A program made the translations under genes and the position numbers. 64,000 bases of DNA from assembly GCA_963681505.1 (NCBI GenBank), contig OY811971.1, positions 18,852,111 to 18,916,110 of the forward strand, written 5' to 3'. A model generated the notes under the pieces. That model had not been told where the DNA came from, made no database searches, and saw nothing but the letters and a program-made list of their open reading frames with translations. Positions 11,404 through 24,458 of the stretch are shown one piece after another (positions within the stretch are counted from its first letter, which is position 1; the number at the start of each line of letters is the position of its first letter). This DNA is from Eunapius fragilis. Lineage: Eukaryota > Porifera > Demospongiae > Spongillida > Spongillidae.

Positions 11404-14132
11404 ATGGTGGATTCGAATGTCGATCAAAACGCTGTTTTGGTGGAAGGCATCATTGCAAATTCAAAGAAGTTCAGTGCTGTGTTCAGTGCCATCTTCTCCA
11501 AAGTAAGGGAGCCCCCCACCCCCACCCCCCCTCCCCCAACCCCTCTCGTACTGAATATTCGTAGTGTGTGAGGTGGTCACGTTGCCTCCCATGTGGCAGT
11601 ATGGTGTACCACTCTGTCCAAGCGACCCAGGTACGACAGTGATTGATTTCGACGCATTAAATGATGAACAGCTGGAAGAAGCTTTCAAAGGTCCGTTTGG
11701 TGTACTTAAGGTATTATCAATATTTAATTGAAAAAAAAAAATCTGCAGACTACAGAATAAAAAATAATCACGTGACAAAGAAAGCATCAAGTTCGATATC
11801 CAAGCCAGTGCGGGATGGGAAGTTGAAGACAGAGGCAGTTGATGCTAAACAGATGGTGGATGTGTTGGTCCAGGTATGAGGCCCCCCCCCCCCCCACCAG
11901 GCAGAGCATGAGTAGTGGGGCTCCCCCCACAGAGCATGAGTAATGGGGCTCCCCCCACAGAGCATGAGTAATGGATGCAGCTCTTTGTAGTCAAATACAT
12001 TTTTTCTCCCCCTACCCCCCTCCCCTCTCTCCTCCCATCCTCCCCCATCACGCCACCATTTTCTGTACTTTTAGTAATCTACGGTAATCCCTTCATCTAT
12101 CAATTCAACTCTCCCTCCATCCCCCCCACCCTCTTTCCTAGTGTATTAAAGGGTGTTGGGGGTGAGTGGGGGAGAGGGGGGGGGGTGAGTGGGGGAGAGG
12201 GGGGGGTGAGTGGGGGAGAGGGGGGGGGAGGTGAGTGGCTCTCCCTCTCACGTTCATTGTCTTGCTCCCTCTTGGCAGGTGAAGAAGGAGATACACTGGG
12301 ACCAGGAGGAGGAGGTCTACATGGCGCGACGGGACCAGCAGGAGGTCATTCTGATTGACTCCTCCTCTGATGATGATGAGGATGAGGATGGAGGAGGTGA
12401 TGGTGATGGTTCCTCCAGTGACGAGGCAACGCCGGTGCACACCGCCGCCGTGGCAACGATCCCTGTCAAGAGATATTATTCTGAAAGTGAATGTGAAAGC
12501 GGTGCAAGGAGTGGGTATGAGAGAGCCGTTACCCGCACTACGAAAAGGAAGAGGTATAGTGAGGAGTCCGACGGTGGTGGTGAGGAAGTAGGCGGGTCAA
12601 ATAATGGGACGGTGAGGGATTCCCCTCAGAAGGGGGTGCCCCTGTCGTGTAGTGATGGTGATGGTGATTGGAGTCCTCCAAGGATGGCTTCAGTAAGGTG
12701 TGGTGGGCGTCCTCACAGTATTGAGGTTGATGACGTGAAGTTGGAGGAGGAGGAGGAAGGGAGGAACATTGCAGCAAAGATCGTGCATGTACCCGTGCGA
12801 AGGAGGGGTAGGTCTGGGGAAGAGGTTGGAAGAGCCGCCAACACACCGTCGTTAGCGGCACAGAAGCGAGGTCAAGGTGAACTGAGTGGTGATGAGGAAG
12901 ATGGTGGTGGGGAGGAGGGGGATGGTGATGGGGAGGAGGAGGATGGTGAAGAGGAGGAGGATGAGGATAGGCAAAGTGAGGATGACAGGGATGAAGATTG
13001 CATTGGAACAGAACAACGCAAGCTCACATCACCCAACAACCCCGTCCCCAGAGGTCTGATGTGCCAGAGGGGTGATCACCTAAGGTGTACATCAGGACCT
13101 GTCACTCCAACTCGCACTGTGTCTAAACCAGAAGGAGTGTTGACCAGTAGGCGCGGTGTAGGAATTGGTGTTGCCAGTGTCCAGAAAAGGAGCAGTGGTG
13201 GTACGTCCCAACCAGTGCTCTGGGTTTCCAGCGACGATGACGTCGTCAGCGACCCCCTGGACGACTTCCCTCCGCCCAAGAGGATGCACGCCACGCCCCC
13301 TGTTAGGAAGGCCTCCTGCGACTCCAGCAGTGTCCCCGCCACACCACAGCACTGGGGAGGGGCAACACCCACCCACAAACCCGCAGATGTTGGACTTCCT
13401 CCTCCTCCTCATAACGAATGTCTTCCTCCATCTAGTGGCGATGTGGTTCCAGTGTTGCCCGCGCCCACGCTTCCCTCAAGTGATAGACCTCTCCCGCTGG
13501 CTGGCACAGCAGACATGTCAGAGTTGTCTTTGCAGGAGGGGTCTCCTGTAGTCTGGGGACCAGACAGACTGCAACCGTCTACTGAAGAGCGCAGCGGCGA
13601 TGGTTCCCGCGGCGACTGCGACGTTAGCAGTTTCCACGGCGACAGTGAGTGTTGCGACAGTGCTGTGCACGCGGCTGGCAGTTTTGGATCGACAGCGGAA
13701 ACGACGCCTGCGGGCCACTGTTGCCTGGGTGTGATGCCCCCCGCTGCCATCTCCCTGTACCCAACTCACTCACATTATTTCACGTCCCCCTCCTCCTCCT
13801 CACCCTCGTCCAAAGAATGCCACGTTCCCGGCACTGGACCCCGCCACACTCTGGCCCAACCCGCTTCCTCCTCCCCTCACTGTTTGTGGTCGTCGTGGTG
13901 CCATCGACGAGAGACGCAGGGGGACCTGGTACCTTGTGTGGGCGTGGTCATCTCGTCCTGCTGTGCGGCCAAGTCTCTCTTCCGGGCTACCCCTTGTTGC
14001 TCCTCCCACTGCCCCTCCCTTTCATCTCGCTCCTCCCACTGCCCCTCCCCTTCGTCTCGCTCCTCCCACTGCCCCTCCCCTTCACCTCATTCCTCCAACA
14101 GATCAGGGAAGGGGGTCGGCCCAAGGTGGTGA
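11404..14132 (+). CDS. Acidic Ser/Asp/Glu-rich protein with a SUMO-interacting motif (multi-exon, function unknown)
   Basis: Family not recognised. Exon 1 is 11404-11502 (MVDSNVDQNAVLVEG.., donor GTAAGG). Exon 2 starts at 11573 in the same phase (VVTLPPMWQYGVP..FDALNDEQLEEAF) and ends at 11710 or at an earlier GT. Exon 3 is near 11749-11873 (..KKASSSISKPVRDGK..MVDVLVQ). The exon 2/3 junction is unresolved: the strong donor at 11711 and the good acceptor at 11748 disagree in phase. Exon 4 starts at 12279 and is open to 14132. It has V-I-L-I-D followed by SSSDDDEDED (a classic SUMO-interacting motif), several K/R patches that could be nuclear-localisation signals (TTKRKRY, VRRRGR), a long Glu/Asp/Gly tract (about 12,890-12,990) and a Pro/Ser-rich C-half. 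The end is uncertain: a pyrimidine tract and AG at 14,100 could splice to a last exon at 14,101-14,212. The content suggests a nuclear SUMO-pathway client; that is an inference. Confidence 0.55.
12345..12386 (+). other. SUMO-interacting motif within exon 4
   Basis: Encodes V-I-L-I-D-S-S-S-D-D-D-E-D-E: a four-residue hydrophobic core followed directly by acidic and phosphorylatable residues, the type of SIM where CK2 phosphorylation of the serines raises SUMO affinity in known proteins. Confidence 0.6.
13996..14100 (+). repeat. Short tandem repeat of about 30 bp in the C-terminal region or a possible intron
   Basis: The unit TCGCTCCTCCCACTGCCCCT recurs about four times. In the long frame it encodes repeats of SRSSHCPSPS. 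It could equally be the polypyrimidine part of an intron ending at 14,100 (CTCCAACAG), which would put the last coding exon at 14,101-14,212 (IREGGRPKVVIGQLTEGMES.., stop TAA). Confidence 0.5.
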
Positions 14133-14212
14133 TTGGTCAGCTCACAGAAGGAATGGAATCCTGCCTTAGGACGGGTACTAACAGGGGGTCACAAGAGGTA
14201 CTAATGGGTTAA

Positions 14213-15006
14213 ATTAACACAACAGAATTCTGAACACCCTTCAGTCCCCACCTTTCATCCGTACCTGTATCCAATGACATCATCATCTGTACTCATCATG
14301 CAATCAATATCCTGCAGCTGTCTTCTGTTATGCCATGCACTTGTTCACAATATAGGATGTCCGTGTTGTATTGTTTACCAACTTATATCTTGTTTGCCCT
14401 CTACACGAGTTCTAACGTACTGACTGTTATGTTGTGGTGAGGAGCACCTATATATACGGGCTATGCTTTTGCTTAACAGCTTATCGTCCAGTAACTATGG
14501 GGTCATGAAGATGTGGGAATGGGCTCCAAAGGAAAACCGATAGAGGAGCAAAGCTTTGTAGCCTCGGAATCAAAAAGCAAAGTCGCTGTGTGCGGCGATT
14601 GGAATTAAGAGATCAGATGTACTTCCCACGTTACTTAGTGCATGCTGGTGGACTACACTAATTACACAATAATATGTCACGCCCAGACTGTTTAGAAAGG
14701 GAAAAAAAAAAAAAACTAATTCATCCGTTACCGTTAGCAAGAACGTTCTGTTGTATCGATTTCATATATTAAGCTTACGCTGCTTTTGGTGTAGCGAACA
14801 TTGCAACTTGACTTCGGCATAATTAATGCTGAAATTCATTCCTTTTATATCCTAAGTATATTCATCCACCACAGTAGAGCTAGATATTTTGCAGCAGTGA
14901 CCACGCCACACCCCCTTTATATTTACATATTATTTTTAAAACTAGAAGTGAAGATAAGTTCCGAGAGAGTTACATCATTTTTTCGAAATATTAACGCTGC
15001 GAGGGG
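14213..15006. other. Intergenic / 5' flank of the CTTNBP2-like gene
   Basis: No gene seen between the acidic-protein gene and the start codon at 15,007. Probably holds the 3' UTR of the first and the promoter or 5' UTR of the second. No canonical AATAAA stands out. Confidence 0.45.
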
Positions 15007-15409
15007 ATGGACACGTTGCTTGAAGTGGCCCAACTTAGGCAGGAGCTGTCGCTGCTCGAACACATGCTGCAGCTGGAGAAGGAGCGCAGGGTCCAAGCCG
15101 AGCGCCAAGCGGAGGCGGGGAAGCAGGCCTGCATGCAGCTGCAGGTACTTCTCGCCAGGGAGCAGAGGTGGCGGAAGTCGGCCCAACACCACCACCACCA
15201 CCACTACCACCGCCGGCGGGAGGAAGAAGAAGGAGGAGGCTGTACGTCGGCGCAAGACGTTCCCTCTTCCCGCCCGTCGCCCGCCGCCTCGCAGAACGCG
15301 TCCGGGAGCGAGGGATACTCTGGGCTCTCGCACCTCGACGAACTGACGTCGGCTATATACGGCGACCTGCACAGCGACCTGCGGGAGATCCTAGACGTCT
15401 GGGCACCAG
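15007..15409 (+). other. Exon 1: coiled coil and linker
   Basis: Residues 1-58 form a heptad-rich helix (LLEVAQLRQELSLLEHMLQL..), consistent with the N-terminal dimerisation coiled coil of the family but shorter than the vertebrate domain. It is followed by a His run, an Arg/Glu patch and a Ser-rich linker. Donor GTTAGG, phase 1. Confidence 0.7.
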
Positions 15410-15732
15410 GTTAGGCCGCATGTTCCCGCCCTCCTCTACCTCCTCCTCCGTTTCATAACGCAGGCGTGCATGGGGTGTCATATGTCTGTTTCATATACAT
15501 TATGTTGTGCTGTGTGTACGTTACTGCAGTTAGCGCCCAGTCGCCCCTCTCACGTGCCGAGGAGGCGGTTAGGTTGGACGATGCGAATGGACTCAAGACG
15601 TGCTTATTGTCGGAAGGCGGGAGAGTGCTGACCGAGTCGGAGAAGCTGAGGTTGCTGGATACGGCGAGTGAGAGCGGACATAGTGGTACGTACGTGTCGG
15701 CGCGCATATGTACGTGTGATGTGACTTAAATA

Positions 15733-15783
<51 letters not shown>

Positions 15784-16278
15784 GTAGATAATACAGGTGT
15801 CTGTTCCTTATTACATAATGTACAAGTTTTTAATTAGTGTGGTTAGTGTTGTTTTTGAATTTGTTCTACAAAACGTATGTCCTATTACACACACACACAC
15901 ACACACTTCAGACTGTGTCGAGGTACTGCTGGCCACTGGCTGTCGTCCTGATGTGTGTACCCACGATGATGGCCTGGGCCCCCTCCATCTGGCGGCCCTG
16001 CACGGGCATACACGGTGAGTAGTAGCAGCCACACCATGGTATGCATGTAAGGTACATGTACATTGCATACTTGGACAAGTGCACATCCTTCATATCTTAC
16101 ATGTGTGTGCACAAGGGCATATTGGCATGCATGTACATGTACATGTATCCACTTAACTCCCACTTATGTCACTTAAAAGTGAGCATACCTTCTCCTTCCC
16201 CCCCTCTCTCTCTCCTTCCCCCTCTCTCTCCCTCTCTCTCTCCCTCTCTCTCTCTCCTTCCCTCTCTCTCTCCTTCCC

Positions 16279-16322
<44 letters not shown>

Positions 16323-16431
16323 CCCCCTCTCTCTCCCTCTCCCTCTCTCTCTCCTTCCCTCTCTCTCTCTCCTTCCCCCCCTCTCTCTCTCTCTCTTTCC
16401 CTCTCTCTCCTTCCCCCTCTCCTCTCTCCTT

Positions 16432-16466
<35 letters not shown>

Positions 16467-19400
16467 GGCTAGCGCCCTTAGTTAATGACATCCCATCCTT
16501 TGCTCGTTCAGCTTTTGGACAGCTGTCTTTCATGTGTGTTCACTTTGTGCTCTCAACAGGTGTGCTAAGGTGTTGCTAGCATCTGCACCTCTGGCACTCA
16601 CCACCTGCGACGTAGAAGGGCGCACCCCTCTGTTTGTGGCCCTCCAACATGGCCACAACCAGTGTGCGTCCACACTGCTTGAAGTGGAGGATGATGTATT
16701 GTCGTGTGTCACCAAGGTATGGAGGGAGGGAGAGAGAGGGGGGGAGGAGGGGGTGAGAGAGTGAGAGGAGGGGGGGATGGAAGAGGGGTGAGGGAGAGAG
16801 GGTGGGAGGGAGGAGGAGGAGGAGTGATTTGCGTTGGACCAGGGCAGACATGTAAGCCAATTCAGGACAGGTTCAATTGCCTTTCATTGTTTGTGATCAC
16901 AAGTTTGCTTGCACAGAAGGTCATAGTGAAATTTTGTGCTGTGGTTAGAAATAATAATGTCTACAGCTGCTGTCTCTGTCCATGAGCTTACCCATACATG
17001 TCCAGAACATTGAGTGTACCCAAGATGTCTGGGCAGTCACTAGGAGACATGTGGGTCACATGTCCTGGAAAATTGTAGTTGAATCTGAAATTTGGTGTGG
17101 CTGAGCTGTATTAGGCACATACAGTTACCCTCCTTTGTCCCTCTCTCCCCTCACCCTCCTCCCTACCCCCCCCCCTCCATCTACTCTTCCCCTCTATCAT
17201 CTCCTCCCTCCTCCCTCCTCCCCCTCTCTACACCCCTCCCCTCTCCCCTTCCCTTCTCCTTCCCTCTCTCAGTCCCACCCTCCCTCCCACCCTCCCTCCC
17301 TCTCCCCTTATGACCACAGCTATGCTGGGCCATCAGGTCATGTTGCATACAGGCTTACCCCTAGACATCTGTTGTACATGTACCACACCATCTGTGGCCT
17401 ACCAAGGCGTGTGTACCCTACCATCTGTTCAGCTCCCACCACATGAACAACTATTTTCTCCTGTGGGTTAGAGAAACCTTTTGTGTTGAAAAGGCTTACA
17501 TGTACTGTTCACTACTGGTGCCTTGGGGTACATGTAACTTAATATTCTGTTTTCATGTACCTGAAGCCTTACAAGGCACACCACATGTTCCCCTCCCTCA
17601 TGACGTCATGACCCTATCCTTAGTGAAAACACATGCAGTACCATAGTATTGTGATAACAATACAATTACTGGTAATCCTTAATAGTTGATGGGCTACATG
17701 TACATGTGTGTGTGTGTGTGTGTGTTAGGGGGGGGGGAGGGGGGGCTAATGCAAACAGTTTTTGTTTTGTATATTTAAAGGCTTCATGTAACTGTAATTT
17801 ATAGCCAGTAAAGAATCACATTGTCTACTCACATGCCCACCTGTACCCTCACCTGTGCCATCACATACCCACCTGTACCCTCACCTGTACCCTCACATGT
17901 CCACATGTACCCTAACGTAACCTGTACCCTCACATGCCCCTCACATGTCCACCTGTACCCTCAATGCCCACCTGTACCCTCACATGTCACCTGTACCCTC
18001 ACCTGTACCATCACATGCCCACCTGTACCCTCATATGCCTGTACCCTCAATGCCCACCTGTACCCTCACATGTCCACTTATAATACATATCTTCCCTCCT
18101 CCCCAGTCTGGTCAAACCTGTCTCCACGCCGCGGTAACCGGGCGACTCCCACGACTGTTGAGGAATCTCCTTGTCCTCATTGTGGCTTCCATGAAGCCAT
18201 CTGATGCTGCCGCCATCATCAATCACGCCGATGAAGATGGCAACACTGCAATCCACATGGCTGCAGCCGGTGGTTACCTGGTGAGTTATCTGTCCTCCAG
18301 CCCATTCTCTCCTCCCCCTTCCACTCCCCCCTCCTGGTACTTTCACTTTCCCTCCTCTCCTACCGCTTTCCCTCCACTTTCCCTCCAATTTCCCTCCACT
18401 TTCCCTCCAGGACTGTGTGCAGGTCCTCTGTGGTTGCAAGGAGGTGGTGACCTCACACAGGGACAGGTGGAACAGGACACCCTTGGACGTGTGTGCCGAG
18501 AACTGTGTGGAACTGCTCCTGAACAGAGGTATTGTGGGTTAGGGTTAAGGTTAACTAACCCTACTGTGGGAGGAGGGGGGGGGGGGGGGGGGCATGGTCT
18601 GCATGTGGCAATGGATAGCATTATTAATAGCATTATTAATATTCAGCGTTGGGATGGCGACGTGTATTATAGGTGTGAGACGCGTTACCATGAGGGGGAG
18701 GTGTAGGGTGACCCTTTTACTGGGGGGGAGGGGAGGGAGCTACAATTGTTCGACATGGCCTCCAACATTAGTGTCTGCAAAACTTACGTTGTGCTGTATA
18801 TGGGATTGAGGCAGCAAAAAGGGACCTAGCGCATATTTTTTTCAAAATTTCAAATTATTTCATATTCAAAGGGACACCTATGTCCTCTACAACTTCCTTC
18901 TTACGTACTGGAAATTAGCCTGTCCATCATGGAGTTATAGGGTCCTGAATTTTTAAACGTGCGTACTTTTTTTTATTGCGCGCGTGGACTTTGATGCTCC
19001 CTTCCTGGAAATTTTTATAATATGCGCTACAGTAGGTCCCTTTTAGCTGCCTCGACCCCATACATGTGTATGAGTGCATTCAACACATCACGTACATGTA
19101 ACTCCCCACATTTTCCCACCCACACCTCCCCTCCATCTCCTACCCATCTCCCTAAAAACCGACAGAATCAAGAGAGCTGACAGTCTTTGTGGACGTGGTG
19201 GATGGCCTGGTGGAGCCAGACCCCACTGCCCTGGGTAAGGTCCACCTCATGGCCCACCACACCTGGTCTGACCTGGAGGTGATGGTGGAGGAGTGTCTCC
19301 TTGACTACTGCCAGCACCTCAGGGGCACCACCACCACCACCACTGCCACCACCACACCCTCACTCTCACCCCACCTCCATCACACCCACCAACCAGACGT

Positions 19401-20468
19401 CTGGACGAGTCCCCTCGCACCCCAGCTGGAGCGAGAGGTGGGGGGGGAGGGGTTCTTGCCCCGCCTCCTCACCGCTCTGCACGGAATGCGGACTACCACG
19501 TCCGCCATGGACTGGAATGGGGACAGCATCGCCGGATACCGTCTCGGGAACGTGCGTTGGAGGCCCAGGGAGAGGGGTCACCTGACGACGGGGAAGGGAC
19601 CCATGGCGATGTTGGCAGGTGTGGAGTCCATGTCTGGTGGGAGTCCCCTCCACACCTATGAGGTGTTCATCACTTTCAAAGGTACGGTAGCACATATCCC
19701 CAATGGTGGGGTGGGGTGGGGGGGTGGGAAGGGACCTGGGGCTAATGTTGAGTTGATAATTTGAGGGGGGGGGGGGGGGATTAAAAAGAAAACTAATCAG
19801 GCAAATGAGGTTACCCTTAACCCAACATGTGTCACTTATATTCTAATGCTGTTGTTTGATTATTGGTCTACAATATCAAATTTATAAAAATGTCATTCCA
19901 TAATTACCAATGGGGGACTATATATTGGCGGTTGGGGGTTGGGGGGGGGGGGGGGGGGGGCGGGGGATGGCCCCCTCGGATGAACACCCTGTACAGGTAC
20001 ATGTAAATTGTACATGTGGGTATGGGGGGGTACAATGTCGTGTGGATGTACACTTATCTGTGGTGTGGGTATGTACAGTAAAATGTTGTCCAACACTCTC
20101 ACGCATGTATGCATCAACCCTCCTCTCTTCTTACTCGTGTTCACAGGGTTCTCTCAGGGACGTTGTGATCACCTTGCTTGGGATCTCATGATACCAGTGG
20201 CCACCCTACACCAGTACATCCAGCTGGTAAGGCTCTGAGCTAAAGTGCACGTCTCTGTGGAGTTTTTACGCAGCAGTACATATATGTATGTATGTGGGTC
20301 GAGGCAGCGACAAGGAGTACATGTAGGGTTATTAAAAGATATTCCAGGATGGTCCATTGGCTTAATATATGTTTTGAAGTTCATGTTCATGTATTCACTG
20401 TTGAGTTAGGCAACCACGTAGTTGGTACTAAGCCTTGTGAATATCAATAAACAATTGGTAGGGGAACA

Positions 20469-20499
<31 letters not shown>

Positions 20500-22291
20500 C
20501 CACCACCCCTGAAGTGGTAGTGGGTATAAACCCTTTTTCATTGTCAGCATATAAACAAATAAACGTCATAAGATGTGGACGATAAACAAAAAAACGTTAC
20601 GTGTACGTTACGTGTGCGACGTTGATTTGTTCCCACAATAGAATAGCGGTCCGTGCAATTGAAATGAAAAACTTCAGGCCACTGTGACTTCATGATAGAA
20701 GACTAATCTTCATTGCATAAGAAGTTGTGGATGAACATGTTTGGTGCCCCTTCAAATACTAAATACTTTGAAAACATGACATGTTTTGCTCTAGATCACC
20801 ATCACCACCCAGAATCCTATACACCCGACCCCTTCCATGCATGTACAGTATATGGCGGGGGGGGGGGGGGGGGGGGGGAAGAGGAGGGTGGAGGGAAGGG
20901 GTGTACATGTACATACAAAAATACAAATACAGTGTACATGCAATGGAGGTACAGGTGTGTATACATATTATTGTGCAAGGACAGGTATGTATGGGGTGCG
21001 CGTGTGGATGGATGTACATGTACAAGGTGGATGAACATGTTTCAAAAAATGTGAGGGGTTAATGTTGTATCCTCTTAGTCCCCGTGAACTGACCAGTGCT
21101 TCCTTGCAGGTGGAGGCAGAGAAGGCTGTTGTCATCCAAGGTCCTCACGGATCTGAGAAGACCGCATTAGCAAAGGGCATTGCTGACTACTTCAAGGTGT
21201 GTGCCGGTTCCCATGTGCTGGTTCCCATGTCACTGGACGTTAATGTATATATGTGACATCATCATATCTATTGCTTTTTAATTTCACTATGCTACCTGGG
21301 GGTGTGGTCTTGTAGTAAGTGTAAATTTACGAGCATTTACATCATGCTCTGATAGCTGTTGTGTTGAAATTAATCACTGTCCAAATATTTCACCCTCTCT
21401 TTCTCACCCTCTCTACTCTCCCAATCTCTGCCTCTCCCCTTCCCCTCCATCAGGCCACAAAGCAGGCCCACGTTCTCTCTCTCTCCTGCCACCCCTCCAT
21501 CAAGAGGGAAGACCTTCTGCGTCTGTTCCACCTCAACGGTAAGTGATGACGAGGTGTTAATAGAAAGGTGTGACCACTTGCACCTATGGCTTCTCACATG
21601 CCAACACCTACCAACACGCACATGTGCACACATGCACACACACATGCACACACACATACGCGCACACACAACACACACACACACACACACACATTAGGCT
21701 TGCTGATAGAAGGCTCCAGGTCAACAACAGATGATGGCTCCTCCATATCCTCCATTGGCTCATCCCACCACAAGTCAGCCCCTCCCCCCCCATTTTTACC
21801 CATCTTCGTTGTTATCCTTGTCCCCATTTCCCACCCTTCCTCCTCCCCAGGACACAATTTCTGATCCTAGACGACGTTGATCGGTTGGGAGAGACATTCG
21901 CTGACCTCCTCACGTTGCTGGACTACAGGGGCCCAGACCGCTGCCAGTGGATGGATGCCGTCTGCGACAGGGAAGGGAACATAGCTTTCTCCGCTGGACA
22001 GTACCACCTCAGTGAGGGCTGCTACATCGTGGCCATCAGGAACGCTGTAGCAGGGTTAGTAGGGGGTGGAGGGGTGGCCTATTATCTCATCTCTTTAGGG
22101 GTGAGTAGGGGGAGGAGGGGTGGCTTATCATCTCATCTCTTTAGGGGTGAGTATAATTTTGTACCCATGAGTGAGGAGGTTGCGTACGTCCTGCTGCATC
22201 CGTCCTCTGAGCCCACCATGGGGTTGCTTCAGAGGCACCTCAGGAAGAAACTGATTGGCTGCTGTAAAGGAAGCATGCCCCACCGGTATGT

Positions 22292-22331
<40 letters not shown>

Positions 22332-23070
22332 TGTGTGTATGTTTGTGTGTGTGTGTGTGTGTGTGTGTTATGGTACATACATGTACATATATGAACCACT
22401 TTGGCACTCTGGTAAGTATTGTATACAGGTAGTGTGGATGGTACATAGTTACCCATAGTGTGGCCCAGTGTACAGGTGTGCGTCATTCTCTGCCCAAAGG
22501 TGGAGGCCATGTACATGCTTACATATTGTATGCTACGGAACCTGCTGCTGTATACATGTACATGTATGCATGGCTTCGCATTGGTGTGTATCTTTTTTGA
22601 AGTCATTGCAAAATTGAAAACTTTAATGTTATAATTCCTCTTGACACCAAAACTGAAAGTCTCCTCAATCGTCCAATCCCTTATCACCTGTTTTCTCTCC
22701 CCCCCCCCTCCCCCCCCCCCCCCCCCCCCACTTCACCCACCTCCCCACAGGGCAGACCCTCTCTACAGGAGTGTTCAGTGGGTGTGGGAGGTGTGGTACC
22801 TGTACAACTACATGATGGGGCAACTAGACCTTGCTGACATGGTCATAGGTATGTGGTGGTGCAGTGGTCGTGGCAACAGATACATACGCATTGTTCACTT
22901 GTGTACATTGTACTTCTGCTTATCTAATGTCACCTCCATCACTCCACCGTCATAAATACCATCACCATCACTATCACCATGTACACATGCACACATGTAG
23001 GTCCAAAACTGTTCTTCTCATGTCCTGCTGAATCTGGTGATGCCGACAAGATATACAAGTGAGATAAGAC

Positions 23071-23148
<78 letters not shown>

Positions 23149-24387
23149 ACTCACTTCGGTCGTCTCTTTCCTGCACACACGTTTTTACTTCTCCAGCTGG
23201 TTGAGCAACCTGTGGAACCATCGCCTGATCCCATCGGTTGAGGGACGTCTCCTAAGTAGCCTGGGTACCCGTGGCATCTATGAACTGCTTTGGGCGCTGA
23301 CCCAACGTGTACTTAAACCGTTCTGTCCATTGGACCATCAAGGTGGGAGGGGCTTGTGTGATGGTGATATGGGGTGTCAGTGTGGGAACTAATGGCCGGC
23401 CCACGGCCATTTTCAGATCATTTTGCTAAAATGGCCGTACAATATTGTCCGTGATCGGTCATTTGACCAATTGTTATATGCGCGACGTGAGTGCATCCCT
23501 CCACCGATATGGATAATGAACTTTTCATCGCACACTGGGGGGGGGGGGGGTGTACTGATGACAAGTACACATGCTACTGGTTAGGGTTAATTACGATCCG
23601 ATCAGCAGTACGATCTTTAATTGGAATAGCAACTATAGCTGTTAATAGAGCGTGTGACGTCGGTATCTGAAAGAAGAATGAAAAGAGGCTACACATGACA
23701 CAATATTGTATCACAATTGTGTTATATTCATACCATGATTAACATCACAATTGTCATACCATGATTACAGTACATGTACATGCAGTTCAAACCAGAGTAA
23801 AAATGATCAATTGTACACTATACAAAAGTGGCCGACCAAATCTCAAAAAGGGCTACTCAATATCATAATGGAGTGGCCATTTGGCCATACAAATGTCGCA
23901 AATTAAGTCTCGCACTAGGGGTGTGGAGGGAGACTGTGGATGGGGGACCATGTTTTTAACATGCTTAGGTAACATGTTAAAAAAAATCCTGCTGGACCAG
24001 GACCATCAAGGTGCATGGGCGGAGCTGATATGATTGTAGGCCTTAAAAGGACATGTGTACATGTACTTATGTACATGTATTGTAGCCTCCATTTTTTTCC
24101 CTCATTGCATAATACATTAGACTCCTCCTCCTCCCCTCCCCACCCTCCCCCCAAAGCTTTGGAAAATACGCAGTACACATCTGTTAGGGTGTGTGTGTTA
24201 TTATGTTGGCGTTGGGATGGGGTATAGGTGGGGGTGGTGGGAGTTTAGATGGGGGTTGTCCTTGAAGTGAATGAAATATATTATGTGCTAGCCTTTTTGT
24301 TTACATCACAGGTGCCCAGGCCTTATTTCAGAAGTTCACACTTGGTAGTGCAGTCATCATGGAGCAGATCAAGCACCAGGGAGTACC

Positions 24388-24458
<71 letters not shown>

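Larger units (their letters stand above)
15530..18528 (+). other. Exons 2-6: ankyrin-repeat block
   Basis: Ankyrin signatures lie in successive exons: G-x-x-P-L-H-L-A-A-L-H-G-H (exon 3), D-x-x-G-R-T-P-L-F-V-A-L-Q-H-G-H (exon 4), G-Q-T-C-L-H-A-A-V-T-G and D-E-D-G-N-T-A-I-H-M-A-A-A-G-G (exon 5), D-R-W-N-R-T-P-L-D-V-C-A (exon 6). Several introns cut between repeats. About five to six repeats, for protein-protein contact. Confidence 0.8.
21110..23342 (+). other. Exons 9-16: P-loop NTPase-like domain
   Basis: Exon 9 carries the P-loop (V-V-I-Q-G-P-H-G-S-E-K-T). The 22-nt exon 11 and exon 12 bring in T-Q-F-L-I-L-D-D-V-D-R, a Walker B strand. C-Y-I-V-A-I-R-N-A follows as a possible sensor-1 strand, and L-F-F-S-C-P then N-W-L-S-N-L-W-N close the lid region. 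The pattern suits the NTPase-like domain shared by CTTNBP2 and neuron navigators, by recollection of those families. Confidence 0.6.

Noticed and set aside
12138-13769. Minus-strand frames opposite the acidic protein
   Set aside because: Compositional mirrors of the Glu/Ser/Gly-rich exon; no start or splice context.
16041-16579. Long frames of Ser-Leu-Ser or Arg-Glu-Arg on both strands
   Set aside because: Pure products of the (CT)n intron tract; they overlap in all frames.
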